From Methanobacteriota archaeon (GTDB lineage: Archaea; Halobacteriota; Methanosarcinia; Methanosarcinales; Methanosarcinaceae), in contig JAUPKV010000435.1 in the NCBI GenBank assembly GCA_030837265.1, positions 1 through 19,734 of the forward strand: 19,734 nt of DNA, written 5' to 3'. Within the stretch, counting starts at the first letter, position 1. Each line of letters starts with the position of its first letter. The position numbers and the translations under genes are program-made. Positions 1-6,760 of this stretch are shown piece after piece. Under the pieces are notes generated by a model. That model searched no databases. It saw only the letters and a list, made by a program, of their open reading frames with translations, and was not told where the DNA came from.

Positions 1-249
1 ACCTGGTTTGTGGCTAAAAAACTCGGCTGGTCTGACATTCCTGCATATAAAGAAACTGTTTCAGGTGCTCATCACTCATACCCCTGTACTGCAAGCATGG
101 ACAAAGACCCACAGCTTGGGGATACTATCCTGCACAAAGCCGGATATATCATAAGAGAAGCTGTTGAAAGCGGAATGGAATGTGCGGAAAAGGAGAAAGC
201 CCGAATGTCAGCAGCTGACGGAGACAAAGCTTCAAGTCCGAGCTTCTAA
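1..249 (+). CDS. C-terminal fragment of an unrecognised protein
   Basis: The reading frame is open from the first base of the window (ACC TGG TTT GTG GCT), so the gene begins outside it; the GTG at 10 is probably an internal valine codon and not the start. The visible 82 residues include an aromatic and His-rich stretch (SGAHHSYPCTASMDKDP) followed by an amphipathic helix (GDTILHKAGYIIREAVESG) and a polar, probably disordered tail (DGDKASSPSF). I do not recognise the family from this tail alone. It converges on the minus-strand coiled-coil gene, whose stop lies 19 bp away, with no clear terminator between them. Coding is credible because the frame is intact and the composition looks like a folded protein end; the function is unknown. 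Confidence 0.7.
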   Translation, partial: TWFVAKKLGWSDIPAYKETVSGAHHSYPCTASMDKDPQLGDTILHKAGYIIREAVESGMECAEKEKARMSAADGDKASSPSF

Positions 250-268
250 AACAGATTAAATTCTTACT

Positions 269-1546
269 TTAATGTTTGAAATTAAGCCTCAAATTACCAT
301 TAATCAAATTTATTTTAGTGAGAAGTTTTTCTCTTCTGTTTTGCATCTCCCCTCTTAAAACTACCAGCTTCTTTTTGGAATTTTCCATGTCTCCTTCAAG
401 TAAACGAGTTCGGCTAAGAAGTTCAGTTTCTTTGTGTTCAAGCTCTGACGACTTTCCAGTATCCGCTTCCAAGATTTCAGCATTCTTTGTTTCAAAATAT
501 TTCAGAGCTTCAAGATACTCTTTTTTCCTCTCAGGAAAATATGAAATTAAGGTTCTGACCTGTATCAGAGCCTTTTCCTTTTTTTGAGTCTGCATGTCCA
601 GAGCTTTATCTTCAAAAGTCTTTTGAAGTTCCGGGAAAAAAGCAGGATCAACATGTATGGGATTGTCAAGGCAGATATCCAGTTGATGCTTTAAATCAGG
701 TTTCAGTGTGTATCTGCCACTTTCATGAAGCTTTTTTATTCTTGAGAGATGTCCTGAAAGCGGAAGTACAAGAGAGTTTACGTTAGCTTCGGCTTTTTCA
801 AGTCGACTTTTTGCTTCATTAAATTCTTCCTGTAGATTTTGTAAGCTTTGCCAGGCATTTCCTTTTCTGAATTCTTCAAGTTCTTGACTCGCTCTGGCAA
901 TCTCATATTTTAAAGCCTTAATTTTTCTTTCTCTGGACTCGAGATCCAGCTCTTCTGTTTTTATTGAATTCGACAGATTCTGGATTCCTCTCGCTTCGGA
1001 ATAAGCTGCCTCAATAGCTTCAATTTCAGTTTTATTTTCCAGAATTGCCCCTCTTAGCTCTTTAAAAGCTATGCTTAATCTGGAAAGGCTTTCACTAAGA
1101 TCTTTTGATTCCGGAGGAAAAACAGGTCTAGTATACTTGAAACTCCTATCCATGTTTTCCAGACAAGTCTCGAGATTCTGCACAGCTGCCTCATAGAATC
1201 CTTCGAGCGCCTTGAAATCCATATCCTCCTGCACCTTGATTTTATCTATCAATGCAGCAACTTGCTTTGTTACATTTTCCCTATTGCTTTTTGCTCTTTT
1301 TACCGCCCTTACGTCAAAATCTCCCTCTACTTTTGCTTCCGCAAGCCTGGAATTGCTCTCTTTGAGTTCAAGAAGTGCAGCCTCCAGTTTTCCCATAAAT
1401 CCTGAGACTTCCTTTCCCATCCCTGAAGATATTTTATGAGATCTTTCATCAAGCCATGCGGGCAGGTCTTCAAAATCAATTTCCTTAAGACTGGCTTCTT
1501 CACCGGGAATTTCTTTTTTTCCAAAGAGTTTTTTAATCCAATTCAA
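269..1546 (-). CDS. Large coiled-coil protein of unknown function
   Basis: This is a 425-residue, highly charged protein without signal peptide or membrane segment, so probably cytoplasmic. A short basic N-terminus (MNWIKKLFGKKE) is followed by an acidic linker and then long heptad-like, Glu/Lys/Leu-rich helices at roughly 40-130, 150-255 and 320-415, broken by a Pro-rich patch (KYTRPVFPPES, about 138-148). That pattern suggests an antiparallel or multi-helix coiled coil, as in SMC-like or phage-shock PspA-like proteins, but no ATPase motif is present and I recognise no family. The start is a TTG, with a weak purine tract (GGGAAG) about 11 nt upstream. A TATA-like element (1605-1615) lies at a suitable distance. 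It is the gene downstream of the Mth938-domain gene on the same strand, but a 186-bp gap argues for its own promoter. Confidence 0.82.
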   Translation of the reverse strand: MNWIKKLFGKKEIPGEEASLKEIDFEDLPAWLDERSHKISSGMGKEVSGFMGKLEAALLELKESNSRLAEAKVEGDFDVRAVKRAKSNRENVTKQVAALIDKIKVQEDMDFKALEGFYEAAVQNLETCLENMDRSFKYTRPVFPPESKDLSESLSRLSIAFKELRGAILENKTEIEAIEAAYSEARGIQNLSNSIKTEELDLESRERKIKALKYEIARASQELEEFRKGNAWQSLQNLQEEFNEAKSRLEKAEANVNSLVLPLSGHLSRIKKLHESGRYTLKPDLKHQLDICLDNPIHVDPAFFPELQKTFEDKALDMQTQKKEKALIQVRTLISYFPERKKEYLEALKYFETKNAEILEADTGKSSELEHKETELLSRTRLLEGDMENSKKKLVVLRGEMQNRREKLLTKINLINGNLRLNFKH

Positions 1547-1604
1547 ACTGGAGCTTCCCTTAGTTTAATAAAATTTGTATATTTTTATAGATTTTTTCGG
1601 TTTT

Positions 1605-1615
1605 GATTATATAAG
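1605..1615 (-). promoter_or_regulatory. TATA box for the coiled-coil gene
   Basis: Read on the minus strand this is CTTATATAATC, close to the methanogen TATA consensus. It lies about 60 bp upstream of the TTG start at 1546, which would leave a leader of roughly 30-35 nt. A second, weaker AT-rich element (CTATAAAAATATAC on the minus strand) lies nearer the gene at about 1577-1590. Assigned by position and composition only. Confidence 0.4.
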
Positions 1616-1695
1616 AAAAGGCTATTAATTGATAAAACTTCTGCGATAAAAATTGTACTGGACAATATGCCTGTTTATTTCTGCTTTAATCTGTA

Positions 1696-1724
1696 TTTAA
1701 GCTTAATTTATGTTTAAGCTTAAT
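1696..1724. repeat. Two direct copies of TTTAAGCTTAAT, each palindromic
   Basis: TTTAAGCTTAAT occurs identically at 1696-1707 and 1713-1724, a period of 17 bp. Each copy contains the perfect 10-bp palindrome TTAAGCTTAA. The pair lies just past the stop codon of the Mth938-domain gene and upstream of the coiled-coil gene on the same strand. It could be a tandem regulator site or part of a 3' processing region. No protein is assigned. Confidence 0.6.
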
Positions 1725-1732
1725 ATATATAC

Positions 1733-2095
1733 TTAGCACGTGACATGGAACATTGCAGATATCTTGCCTTCAATTTCGTTCCAGCGCTCAATTGCTAAAG
1801 GAGTTGGGAACAACTCTATTCCACACTTTTTTTCCAAGAAGAAATCTTCAGCTTCTTCCGAAAGTTCGACAAAACCTGTTTGTCCCGTTCCTATAATTAT
1901 TTTTTCGGTTTCGTTTTCATAGATATATTTAGCTTCCTCGAGAGATATTTTATGTGAGGTTCCGTATACTTCCTTTGACAGCGTTTTCTCTCTCTTTGTT
2001 ACCTGCCCGTTAAGGCGAATGATAATATCATAACCGAAAGTTTCTCCATCCACAATGATCGAACCAAAATTCGTAGAATCAATCTTTGGTCTCAT
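1733..2095 (-). CDS. Mth938-domain protein
   Basis: This 120-residue soluble protein matches the small Mth938-like family (related to human AAMDC and bacterial DUF498 proteins), whose single alpha/beta domain fills the whole chain. Visible family features are the N-terminal strand pattern with FGSIIVDGETFGYDIII (11-27), the central GTGQTG loop (about 68-73) and the closing segment FPTPLAIERWNE (about 96-107). The biochemical role of the family is not established. The ATG is supported by AGAGGAAA a few bases upstream on the minus strand. The length is normal for the family and there are no frame defects. It is read divergently from the 34-codon gene at 2243. Confidence 0.9.
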   Translation of the reverse strand: MRPKIDSTNFGSIIVDGETFGYDIIIRLNGQVTKREKTLSKEVYGTSHKISLEEAKYIYENETEKIIIGTGQTGFVELSEEAEDFFLEKKCGIELFPTPLAIERWNEIEGKISAMFHVTC

Positions 2096-2196
2096 GGTTT
2101 TCCTCTGAAATCAGGTTAAAACAAATATTTTATTCTATAATATTTTTCATCTTACAGTTATTTAAAGTTATGACTAAAAAATTTTTATGTAATAGA

Positions 2197-2237
2197 TTTT
2201 TATACATTAAAATCAAATAATATTTTAATATGGGGGA
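2197..2237 (+). promoter_or_regulatory. TATA box and Shine-Dalgarno site of the 34-codon gene
   Basis: TTTTATAC at 2198-2205 is a plausible archaeal TATA box. Transcription would start near 2228, and the purine run GGGGGA at 2232-2237 lies 5 nt before the GTG at 2243. TATA box, short leader, ribosome site and start codon come in the right order and spacing, which is the main reason for accepting the tiny ORF that follows. Confidence 0.5.
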
Positions 2238-2242
2238 TTTTA

Positions 2243-2347
2243 GTGGCTCACAGGAAATTATGGGAGTTCTTTGGTTTTATGTTATTGGTAGTAACGACCG
2301 CAATTGCTATATTCATTGTAATTTTACCTCAAGCTGTTATTCCTTAA
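2243..2347 (+). CDS. 34-aa single-helix membrane protein
   Basis: A GTG-initiated ORF of 34 codons encodes a short basic N-terminus (MAHRKLWEFF), about 20 hydrophobic residues (FMLLVVTTAIAIFIVILP) and a short tail ending QAVIP. The positive-inside charge pattern predicts a single membrane span with the N-terminus in the cytoplasm. A strong Shine-Dalgarno (GGGGGA, 5 nt spacer) and a TATA-like box precede it. The next gene encodes an extracellular membrane-anchored beta-helix protein, but about 330 bp and another TATA-like element separate them, so a shared operon is uncertain. I recognise no family. It could be a small membrane-protein partner; the coding call rests on the ribosome site and the clean amphipathic design. 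Confidence 0.55.
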   Translation: MAHRKLWEFFGFMLLVVTTAIAIFIVILPQAVIP

Positions 2348-2678
2348 TTTTATGAGTAAAAATAGATTAGAATTTCAAGTTCATATTAAAGTGAAATATT
2401 TTAATACTTGATTAACTTTTTTATTACTACAAGTATATTTATATTTAATCCGGTTATTTTTGTGGCTTAGATAACTGCAAATGAAGTAATTAATTAGATC
2501 AATTTATTATAAATAAAACATTATTTCATATTGTGAAAAGCTAACAGAAATAAGTATAAAAAATCTCGTCTTTATTTTTTATAAACAAAAATGATTGCGT
2601 TCATTTTTCAAGACTATTAAAGTTACTTCTTTTATCTTTTCCAAAATTTGCGGTCTAAATTCAAAATAAGGGATAACA
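2348..2678. other. AT-rich intergenic region with promoter-like elements
   Basis: No credible ORF is present. TATA-like elements occur near 2430-2440 (AGTATATTTATATTTAA) and 2575-2585 (TTTTTTATAAAC). The second would give the beta-helix gene at 2679 a leader of about 70 nt. The rest is low-complexity A/T sequence without clear inverted repeats. Confidence 0.5.
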
Positions 2679-4133
2679 ATGGACGGAAAGTATCTGAATT
2701 ATATACGGCAAAACAAGAAAAAAATTGCTGTTTCTGTTGCCGTTATAATCCTTGTGATTGTTCTCGGGATAGCTCTTCATCCTGATAAATACTTCAGGCC
2801 ATCCAGTACAGAGGCAAATAAAACTGTTTATGTAGCTGGTGATGGAAGTGGGGATTTCAATTGTGATGGAAGTGATGACCAGGTAGAAATAAACAAGGCT
2901 CTTAAATATGTAGCAGAGAATCCTGAGTACTCTACCGTTTGTTTAAAGAGTCCCGGGACGTACGTTATTTCAGACAGCATTTTTATTGGAAGCAAGACGG
3001 TCCTGGAAGGAAATTCTACAGCCGTAATAAAACTTGCTAATAAGGCTGGCTGGCCTTCTATGAAGCCTCTGATCCAGCAGATGGATAGTTCCGGAAACTC
3101 TAACATCACCGTAAAGGGCTTTGAAGTAAATGTAAACTATCCAGGTAATAATGAAATCACGTTAGGGAAAGGGTACTATAATGTCATGCACTTTAAAAAC
3201 TGTACAAATGTTGAAGTGAGCAATATGTACCTGCATCATGGAACAGGAGACGGGTTAAGAATAGAGAATAGCTCAGATATTAGGTTTTATAATAATAAAA
3301 TATACAAACTCGGGCATGACGGCCTTTATGCCATTAATTGTCTGAATGTAGAAGCCTGGAACAACCGCATAACCTGCAGGACTGATAGCGGTCTTAGAGC
3401 ATGGGATTCAAACCGTGTGAAATTTCACGATAATGTAATTAATTCTTTTTACCACTGGAGTGCAGGCGGGCCCGGGATTCAGATCGAGAAATCAAAAGGC
3501 GTCGTCAACGATGTAGAGATATATAATAACACTATTTATGACACTTATGGGCCTGGAATCTGGCTGTTAGGTTATGGAGAGGCTTATCCTAAAAAAGAGG
3601 CTCAGAATGTTCACATCCATAACAATATTCTCTATAATACCGGCACGAATCCAAGTATTGACTGGGTAGGGGGAGTAATAACAAGTGGATTTTACGATAC
3701 CCTTATAGAAAATAATGTCTTTGACGGAGTATATCATGCTGCTGTTATACACATGGCTCCGGATCTTCCTGACATTGACATCTCCCCTCAAGTTAAGGGG
3801 TATACGACGATTGTTCGCAACAATATAATAGTAAATACCCAGAAGCGTGCAAAAGACTCTAACGGAACAGGTTATGCAATAATTAACTATCTTCCTGAAA
3901 TAAGCTCCTTTGTGTTGGAAAATAATTGCCTCTATAAAAATGAAGGGGGAAATTATAAAAATGCAAATTCAAGCACTGACACCTATGCAGATCCGCTTTT
4001 TGTGAACCAGAAAAACCATAATTATCGCCTGAAACAAAAATCTCCCTGTATTGGTACCGGGTATCTTCTTCCGGATACTGCAAATAAATCTGGAAATAGT
4101 ACTGTAAGTGTAAACATAGGGAGGTACAGCTAA
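2679..4133 (+). CDS. Membrane-anchored parallel beta-helix surface protein
   Basis: This 484-residue protein is predicted to face the outside of the cell. Residues 13-33 form a membrane anchor (KKKIAVSVAVIILVIVLGIAL) after a basic cytoplasmic start. A segment beginning YVAGDGSGDFNCDGSDDQ (51-68) resembles the opening of pectate-lyase-like and disaggregatase-related modules common in Methanosarcina surface proteins. From about 100 to 440 there are many short Asn/Gly-rich repeats of the NN-x-I/V type (YNNKIYKLG, YNNTIYDTYG, HNNILYNTG, ENNVFDG), characteristic of PbH1 right-handed beta-helix rungs. Such folds usually bind or cleave polysaccharide. Action on the methanochondroitin matrix is an inference from the family; the catalytic residues cannot be assigned by eye. 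ATG preceded by AAGGGATAA. Confidence 0.88.
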   Translation: MDGKYLNYIRQNKKKIAVSVAVIILVIVLGIALHPDKYFRPSSTEANKTVYVAGDGSGDFNCDGSDDQVEINKALKYVAENPEYSTVCLKSPGTYVISDSIFIGSKTVLEGNSTAVIKLANKAGWPSMKPLIQQMDSSGNSNITVKGFEVNVNYPGNNEITLGKGYYNVMHFKNCTNVEVSNMYLHHGTGDGLRIENSSDIRFYNNKIYKLGHDGLYAINCLNVEAWNNRITCRTDSGLRAWDSNRVKFHDNVINSFYHWSAGGPGIQIEKSKGVVNDVEIYNNTIYDTYGPGIWLLGYGEAYPKKEAQNVHIHNNILYNTGTNPSIDWVGGVITSGFYDTLIENNVFDGVYHAAVIHMAPDLPDIDISPQVKGYTTIVRNNIIVNTQKRAKDSNGTGYAIINYLPEISSFVLENNCLYKNEGGNYKNANSSTDTYADPLFVNQKNHNYRLKQKSPCIGTGYLLPDTANKSGNSTVSVNIGRYS

Positions 4134-4211
4134 TTGAGAACTAACAAAATCCTATCCTGAAAAAGTGTTTAATTCAAATATTGTTCTGCCGGAATGACAG
4201 AGAAAAGATAG

Positions 4212-4232
4212 CCCAGGTGTCAGGAACCTGGG
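4212..4232. terminator. Perfect 7-bp hairpin between convergent genes
   Basis: CCCAGGT (4212-4218) and ACCTGGG (4226-4232) form a perfect GC-rich stem with the 7-nt loop GTCAGGA. It lies between the beta-helix gene and the convergent thioredoxin gene, so it could end or protect either transcript. There is no T-run directly after it on either strand, so it is not a canonical archaeal U-tract terminator; a 3'-end stabilising hairpin is the alternative. Confidence 0.5.
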
Positions 4233-4254
4233 TCCGTATCCGAAAAACAGGCAA

Positions 4255-4521
4255 TTAGAGAATTTTATCGAGTTCCGATGCCAATACACTGCCCTGGGTT
4301 ACCCCCATGAAGCGTTTTACTTCGACTCCATCTTTCTGGATGATCAATGTCGGGACAGCATGTATGCCAAATTTTGAGGCAAGCTGCTGGTTCTCATCTA
4401 CATCTATAACTTGGAACTCAACTTTATCCTTGTACTTTTTTTCGAGCTCTTCTATAATTGGTTTTTGCATCCTGCAAGGTCCGCACCATGTTGCCGAAAA
4501 GTCCATTAAGACTGGCTTCAT
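4255..4521 (-). CDS. Minimal thioredoxin
   Basis: This 88-residue protein is a compact cytoplasmic thioredoxin acting in thiol-disulfide exchange. The active site is WCGPC (12-16), preceded by the usual strand VLMDFSAT, and the cis-proline loop is AVPTLIIQKDG (about 53-63). Both catalytic cysteines are present. I chose the ATG at 4521 because AGGTGA lies 5 nt upstream and because the protein then starts immediately before the first strand; the frame stays open upstream to 4620, but that extension is basic, lacks a ribosome site and is not thioredoxin-like. A single-domain chain under 90 residues is short, in the size range of archaeal thioredoxin/glutaredoxin hybrids. It sits downstream of the CofE-like gene on the same strand but has its own AT-rich promoter region. 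Confidence 0.92.
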   Translation of the reverse strand: MKPVLMDFSATWCGPCRMQKPIIEELEKKYKDKVEFQVIDVDENQQLASKFGIHAVPTLIIQKDGVEVKRFMGVTQGSVLASELDKIL

Positions 4522-4693
4522 AAAATCACCTATCATATCTTGGAATGATTGAAACTTTCTTTTCTTATTTAATCTTTTTGGAAAGCTGACAAAAATCGTA
4601 CAAAATTGCCTGCACGACAACTACCGGAAACCCAATCCTGATGATAGACGACCTCATAGATGGAATTACCAAATACAGGGTCGGAACTTATTT

Positions 4694-4722
4694 GTTATAT
4701 ATTATCATTGAGCATATATAAC
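4694..4722 (-). promoter_or_regulatory. TATA-like elements for thioredoxin
   Basis: Two AT-rich elements on the minus strand, GTTATATATG (around 4713-4722) and ATAATATATAAC (4694-4705), could be TATA boxes. Either would give the thioredoxin gene a leader of about 150 nt, which is long for an archaeon. No ribosome site or ORF of note lies in that leader on the minus strand. Confidence 0.35.
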
Positions 4723-4766
4723 GCTATCTCAGTCTTTAAAAACTTAAAAAAGATATGTATGAGTAC

Positions 4767-5582
4767 TCATTCACTCTTCCGACTTTCTATAACTCTACGT
4801 TCTGTTTTTCCCTTAATAATATTACCGAAATACATACAACCTTCCATAGATATCGTCGGCATGTCCGGCGATTCATTTATCATATTAACAGGGGCACCCC
4901 GGATCAGCACACACGGTATTCTTTCGTCGGCTTCTCCCATTAGAAGCTCTGCAGCAGAAACCAGGTTATCTGCCACTGCTTTGTATGTAATACGGAGAGG
5001 TTTTCCGTATATATCGCAGGTTCCACGGGCATCTTCAACAGGTATGAATCCTGAGACTCCAAGAGCTATCCCTGTGCAACCAAGCCTTAAGGGTTGAGTC
5101 CTGCTGTCTCCGATAATTACTCCGAGCCTGCACGAATAGCGCCGTTCAAGACGTGTGCGGATAGTCTCCGAACTTTTTTTTGGATCTTCAGGAAGAAGAA
5201 TTACACGACCTTCCGGTGCGTTCGATGCATCAATTCCCGCATTGGGAGCCAGAACACCTTTAGTAACAGTGAGGGCAGCTCCGGGTACACCACCAAAGAT
5301 CTCATCGCACTCCTGAAGTACAAGTTCCATCTCCCGAGGGTCAATTCCATACTGTTCTCCAAGAGACAGTGCCTTTTCCCCAGGAATAATACTTGTAAGC
5401 TCAATAACTCGTCTCTCTGCCGTACCAACCGCAGATTCGGCCAGAACTAAAATATCGCCGTCAATTGGAACAATGCCTGCATCTTCAAGCGAATCTTCCA
5501 AAATGCGTACTAAGTCATCTCCTTCCCTAATACTGGGAGTCTTAATTCCAAACATGTGAATGGAAGTTTTTTCAGAATTCAT
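4767..5582 (-). CDS. CofE-family F420-0:L-glutamate ligase-like protein (divergent paralogue)
   Basis: This 271-residue protein covers the full CofE domain. CofE adds glutamate to coenzyme F420-0 using GTP and divalent metals. Family landmarks are REGDDL (19-24), DGDILVLAES (41-50), NAGIDASN (114-121), LLPEDP (129-134), GVIIGDS (154-160), ARGTCDIYGKPL (185-196), AVADNL (202-207) and IPCVLIRG (222-229). The metal-binding aspartates in NAGIDASN and IIGDS are kept. The motif usually written SKAEGR is here GTAERR (53-58), and the usual T/S-x-GRP-x-R stretch is SRTQPLR, so this looks like a paralogue and need not be the F420 enzyme. It lies 44 bp downstream of uppS on the same strand, probably in one transcript. 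Annotation pipelines would call it F420-0:gamma-glutamyl ligase. Confidence 0.85.
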   Translation of the reverse strand: MNSEKTSIHMFGIKTPSIREGDDLVRILEDSLEDAGIVPIDGDILVLAESAVGTAERRVIELTSIIPGEKALSLGEQYGIDPREMELVLQECDEIFGGVPGAALTVTKGVLAPNAGIDASNAPEGRVILLPEDPKKSSETIRTRLERRYSCRLGVIIGDSRTQPLRLGCTGIALGVSGFIPVEDARGTCDIYGKPLRITYKAVADNLVSAAELLMGEADERIPCVLIRGAPVNMINESPDMPTISMEGCMYFGNIIKGKTERRVIESRKSE

Positions 5583-5626
5583 ATTTTGCTACCCGTAAAA
5601 TTGTTATAGGTCCAGTATTACCTTTT

Positions 5627-6562
5627 TTACTGGCTGAAACTTTCCAGAATCTTAATGTTTTCTCCGTATTTGCGGATTTCTAGAACGGTTTCGACTCTTG
5701 AAACCCTATACGAATGTTCCTGCCTTTTCTCGGCTTTTCTAGCCTGGTATACCCTGATAGAGCGGAGAAGATCTATTTTTCGGAACTCGGGCCAGAAAGG
5801 AACACAGAAATATGCTGCGCATTCACTTCCGTTAGCTTGCCAGGGGAGGAAATTGGAAACTCTCTCATCCCCGCCGGTGCGAATGATCAGGTCAACATTC
5901 GGAACGGAAACCCCGGGAGCAGGATAGAGGTGTTCTGAGATTAAGTTTATATCCACGTCTTCCAGAGCAAGCCTCCCACTTGAAACAGAGCCTGCAATAT
6001 CCCTTACAGCCTGGATAATGTCCTGTCGACCTCCGTAAGCTATGGCTACGTTCAAATGAAATTTCCTATAATGTTCGGTTGATTTTTCTATTATGTCAAT
6101 TGACTCGTTTAGAAAATCAGGCAGTTTTGATCTGTCGCCAATGACTCGAATCTGCATCTCTTTCTCATGTGTCCTCGGGTCAGAATAAAGTTTAAGAAAC
6201 TTCTGGTTGATCAGGTGAAAAAGGCCATCCACTTCCTCTTCGGAACGCTGGAAATTTTCCGTAGAGAAAGCATAAAGAGTAAGCTGTTTTACTCCTATTT
6301 CATAACACCACTCGAGCACCTTTTCGGTCACTTCTGCTCCCATGGCATGCCCGTAACTTCGAGTCTTTCCCATCTGCCCTGCAAACCTGCGGTTTCCGTC
6401 GCATATCACAGCTATATGATGAGGGATCTCTAGATTTTGGATCCTCTTTTCGAGTCTGTGCTCATATCTATGATAAAATACACTGAAAGTGCGGTTTTTC
6501 AAAAAACGAAATCCCGCTCCGAGAACTCTTTTCCAGTGTAAATTTGTCTTTAAATTCGTCAA
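5627..6562 (-). CDS. uppS: cis-Polyprenyl (undecaprenyl-type) diphosphate synthase
   Basis: This enzyme condenses isopentenyl diphosphate units in cis to make the long polyprenyl chain used as lipid carrier for glycans (dolichyl-type in archaea), at the membrane surface. The signature motifs are in order: [11 protein letters not shown] (51-61, catalytic Asp55), [11 protein letters not shown] (95-106), [10 protein letters not shown] (173-182) and [20 protein letters not shown] (223-242), followed by [11 protein letters not shown] (256-266). At 311 residues it is somewhat longer than bacterial UppS because of a basic N-terminal extension of about 45 residues. The start is a TTG, decided by AGGGGG a few bases upstream. 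It leads a probable operon with the CofE-like gene, which may link the two functionally, though this is only suggested by order. Confidence 0.95.
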   Translation of the reverse strand: MTNLKTNLHWKRVLGAGFRFLKNRTFSVFYHRYEHRLEKRIQNLEIPHHIAVICDGNRRFAGQMGKTRSYGHAMGAEVTEKVLEWCYEIGVKQLTLYAFSTENFQRSEEEVDGLFHLINQKFLKLYSDPRTHEKEMQIRVIGDRSKLPDFLNESIDIIEKSTEHYRKFHLNVAIAYGGRQDIIQAVRDIAGSVSSGRLALEDVDINLISEHLYPAPGVSVPNVDLIIRTGGDERVSNFLPWQANGSECAAYFCVPFWPEFRKIDLLRSIRVYQARKAEKRQEHSYRVSRVETVLEIRKYGENIKILESFSQ

Positions 6563-6650
6563 TGTGCCCCCTTTAAATATAGGCTGAGAGGAAATATAAT
6601 ATGTTTTTTCGGATTTATTTTTTGCGGGATGTTCAAATATATTTTAAGAG

Positions 6651-6667
6651 ATTATGTTCAACATAAT
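6651..6667. promoter_or_regulatory. 17-bp palindrome in the uppS/amidohydrolase divergent region
   Basis: ATTATGTT-C-AACATAAT is a perfect palindrome with 8-bp arms. Its half-site ATGTTCAA occurs again at 6629-6636, 25 bp away in direct orientation. The site lies between two divergent genes and looks like the binding site of a dimeric regulator; which promoter it controls cannot be told. Confidence 0.5.
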
Positions 6668-6688
6668 TTAATTTTTCGGTAATAACTG

Positions 6689-6704
6689 ATTGGACAGTTC
6701 CAAT
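6689..6704. promoter_or_regulatory. 16-bp palindrome upstream of the amidohydrolase
   Basis: ATTGGA-CAGT-TCCAAT has perfect 6-bp arms. It follows the larger palindrome by about 22 bp and an AT-rich, TATA-like stretch (6664-6677), so it would lie close to the transcription start of the amidohydrolase gene. Operator or leader hairpin are both possible. Confidence 0.42.
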
Positions 6705-6760
6705 GTTTACCTGGAAAAAATACAGGTGTAAAAAAAATAGAAATATAAAAAGGAAAATTT

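Noticed and set aside
4609..4720. Plus-strand short frame containing PILMIDDLIDGITKYRVGTY
   Set aside because: It looks protein-like and might be a gene remnant, but it is under 45 codons, has no ribosome site and matches no family I know.
4660..5097. Plus-strand 145-codon ORF opposite the CofE-like gene
   Set aside because: It lies antisense to a clear CofE-family gene, has no ribosome site and an implausible composition; it is a shadow frame.
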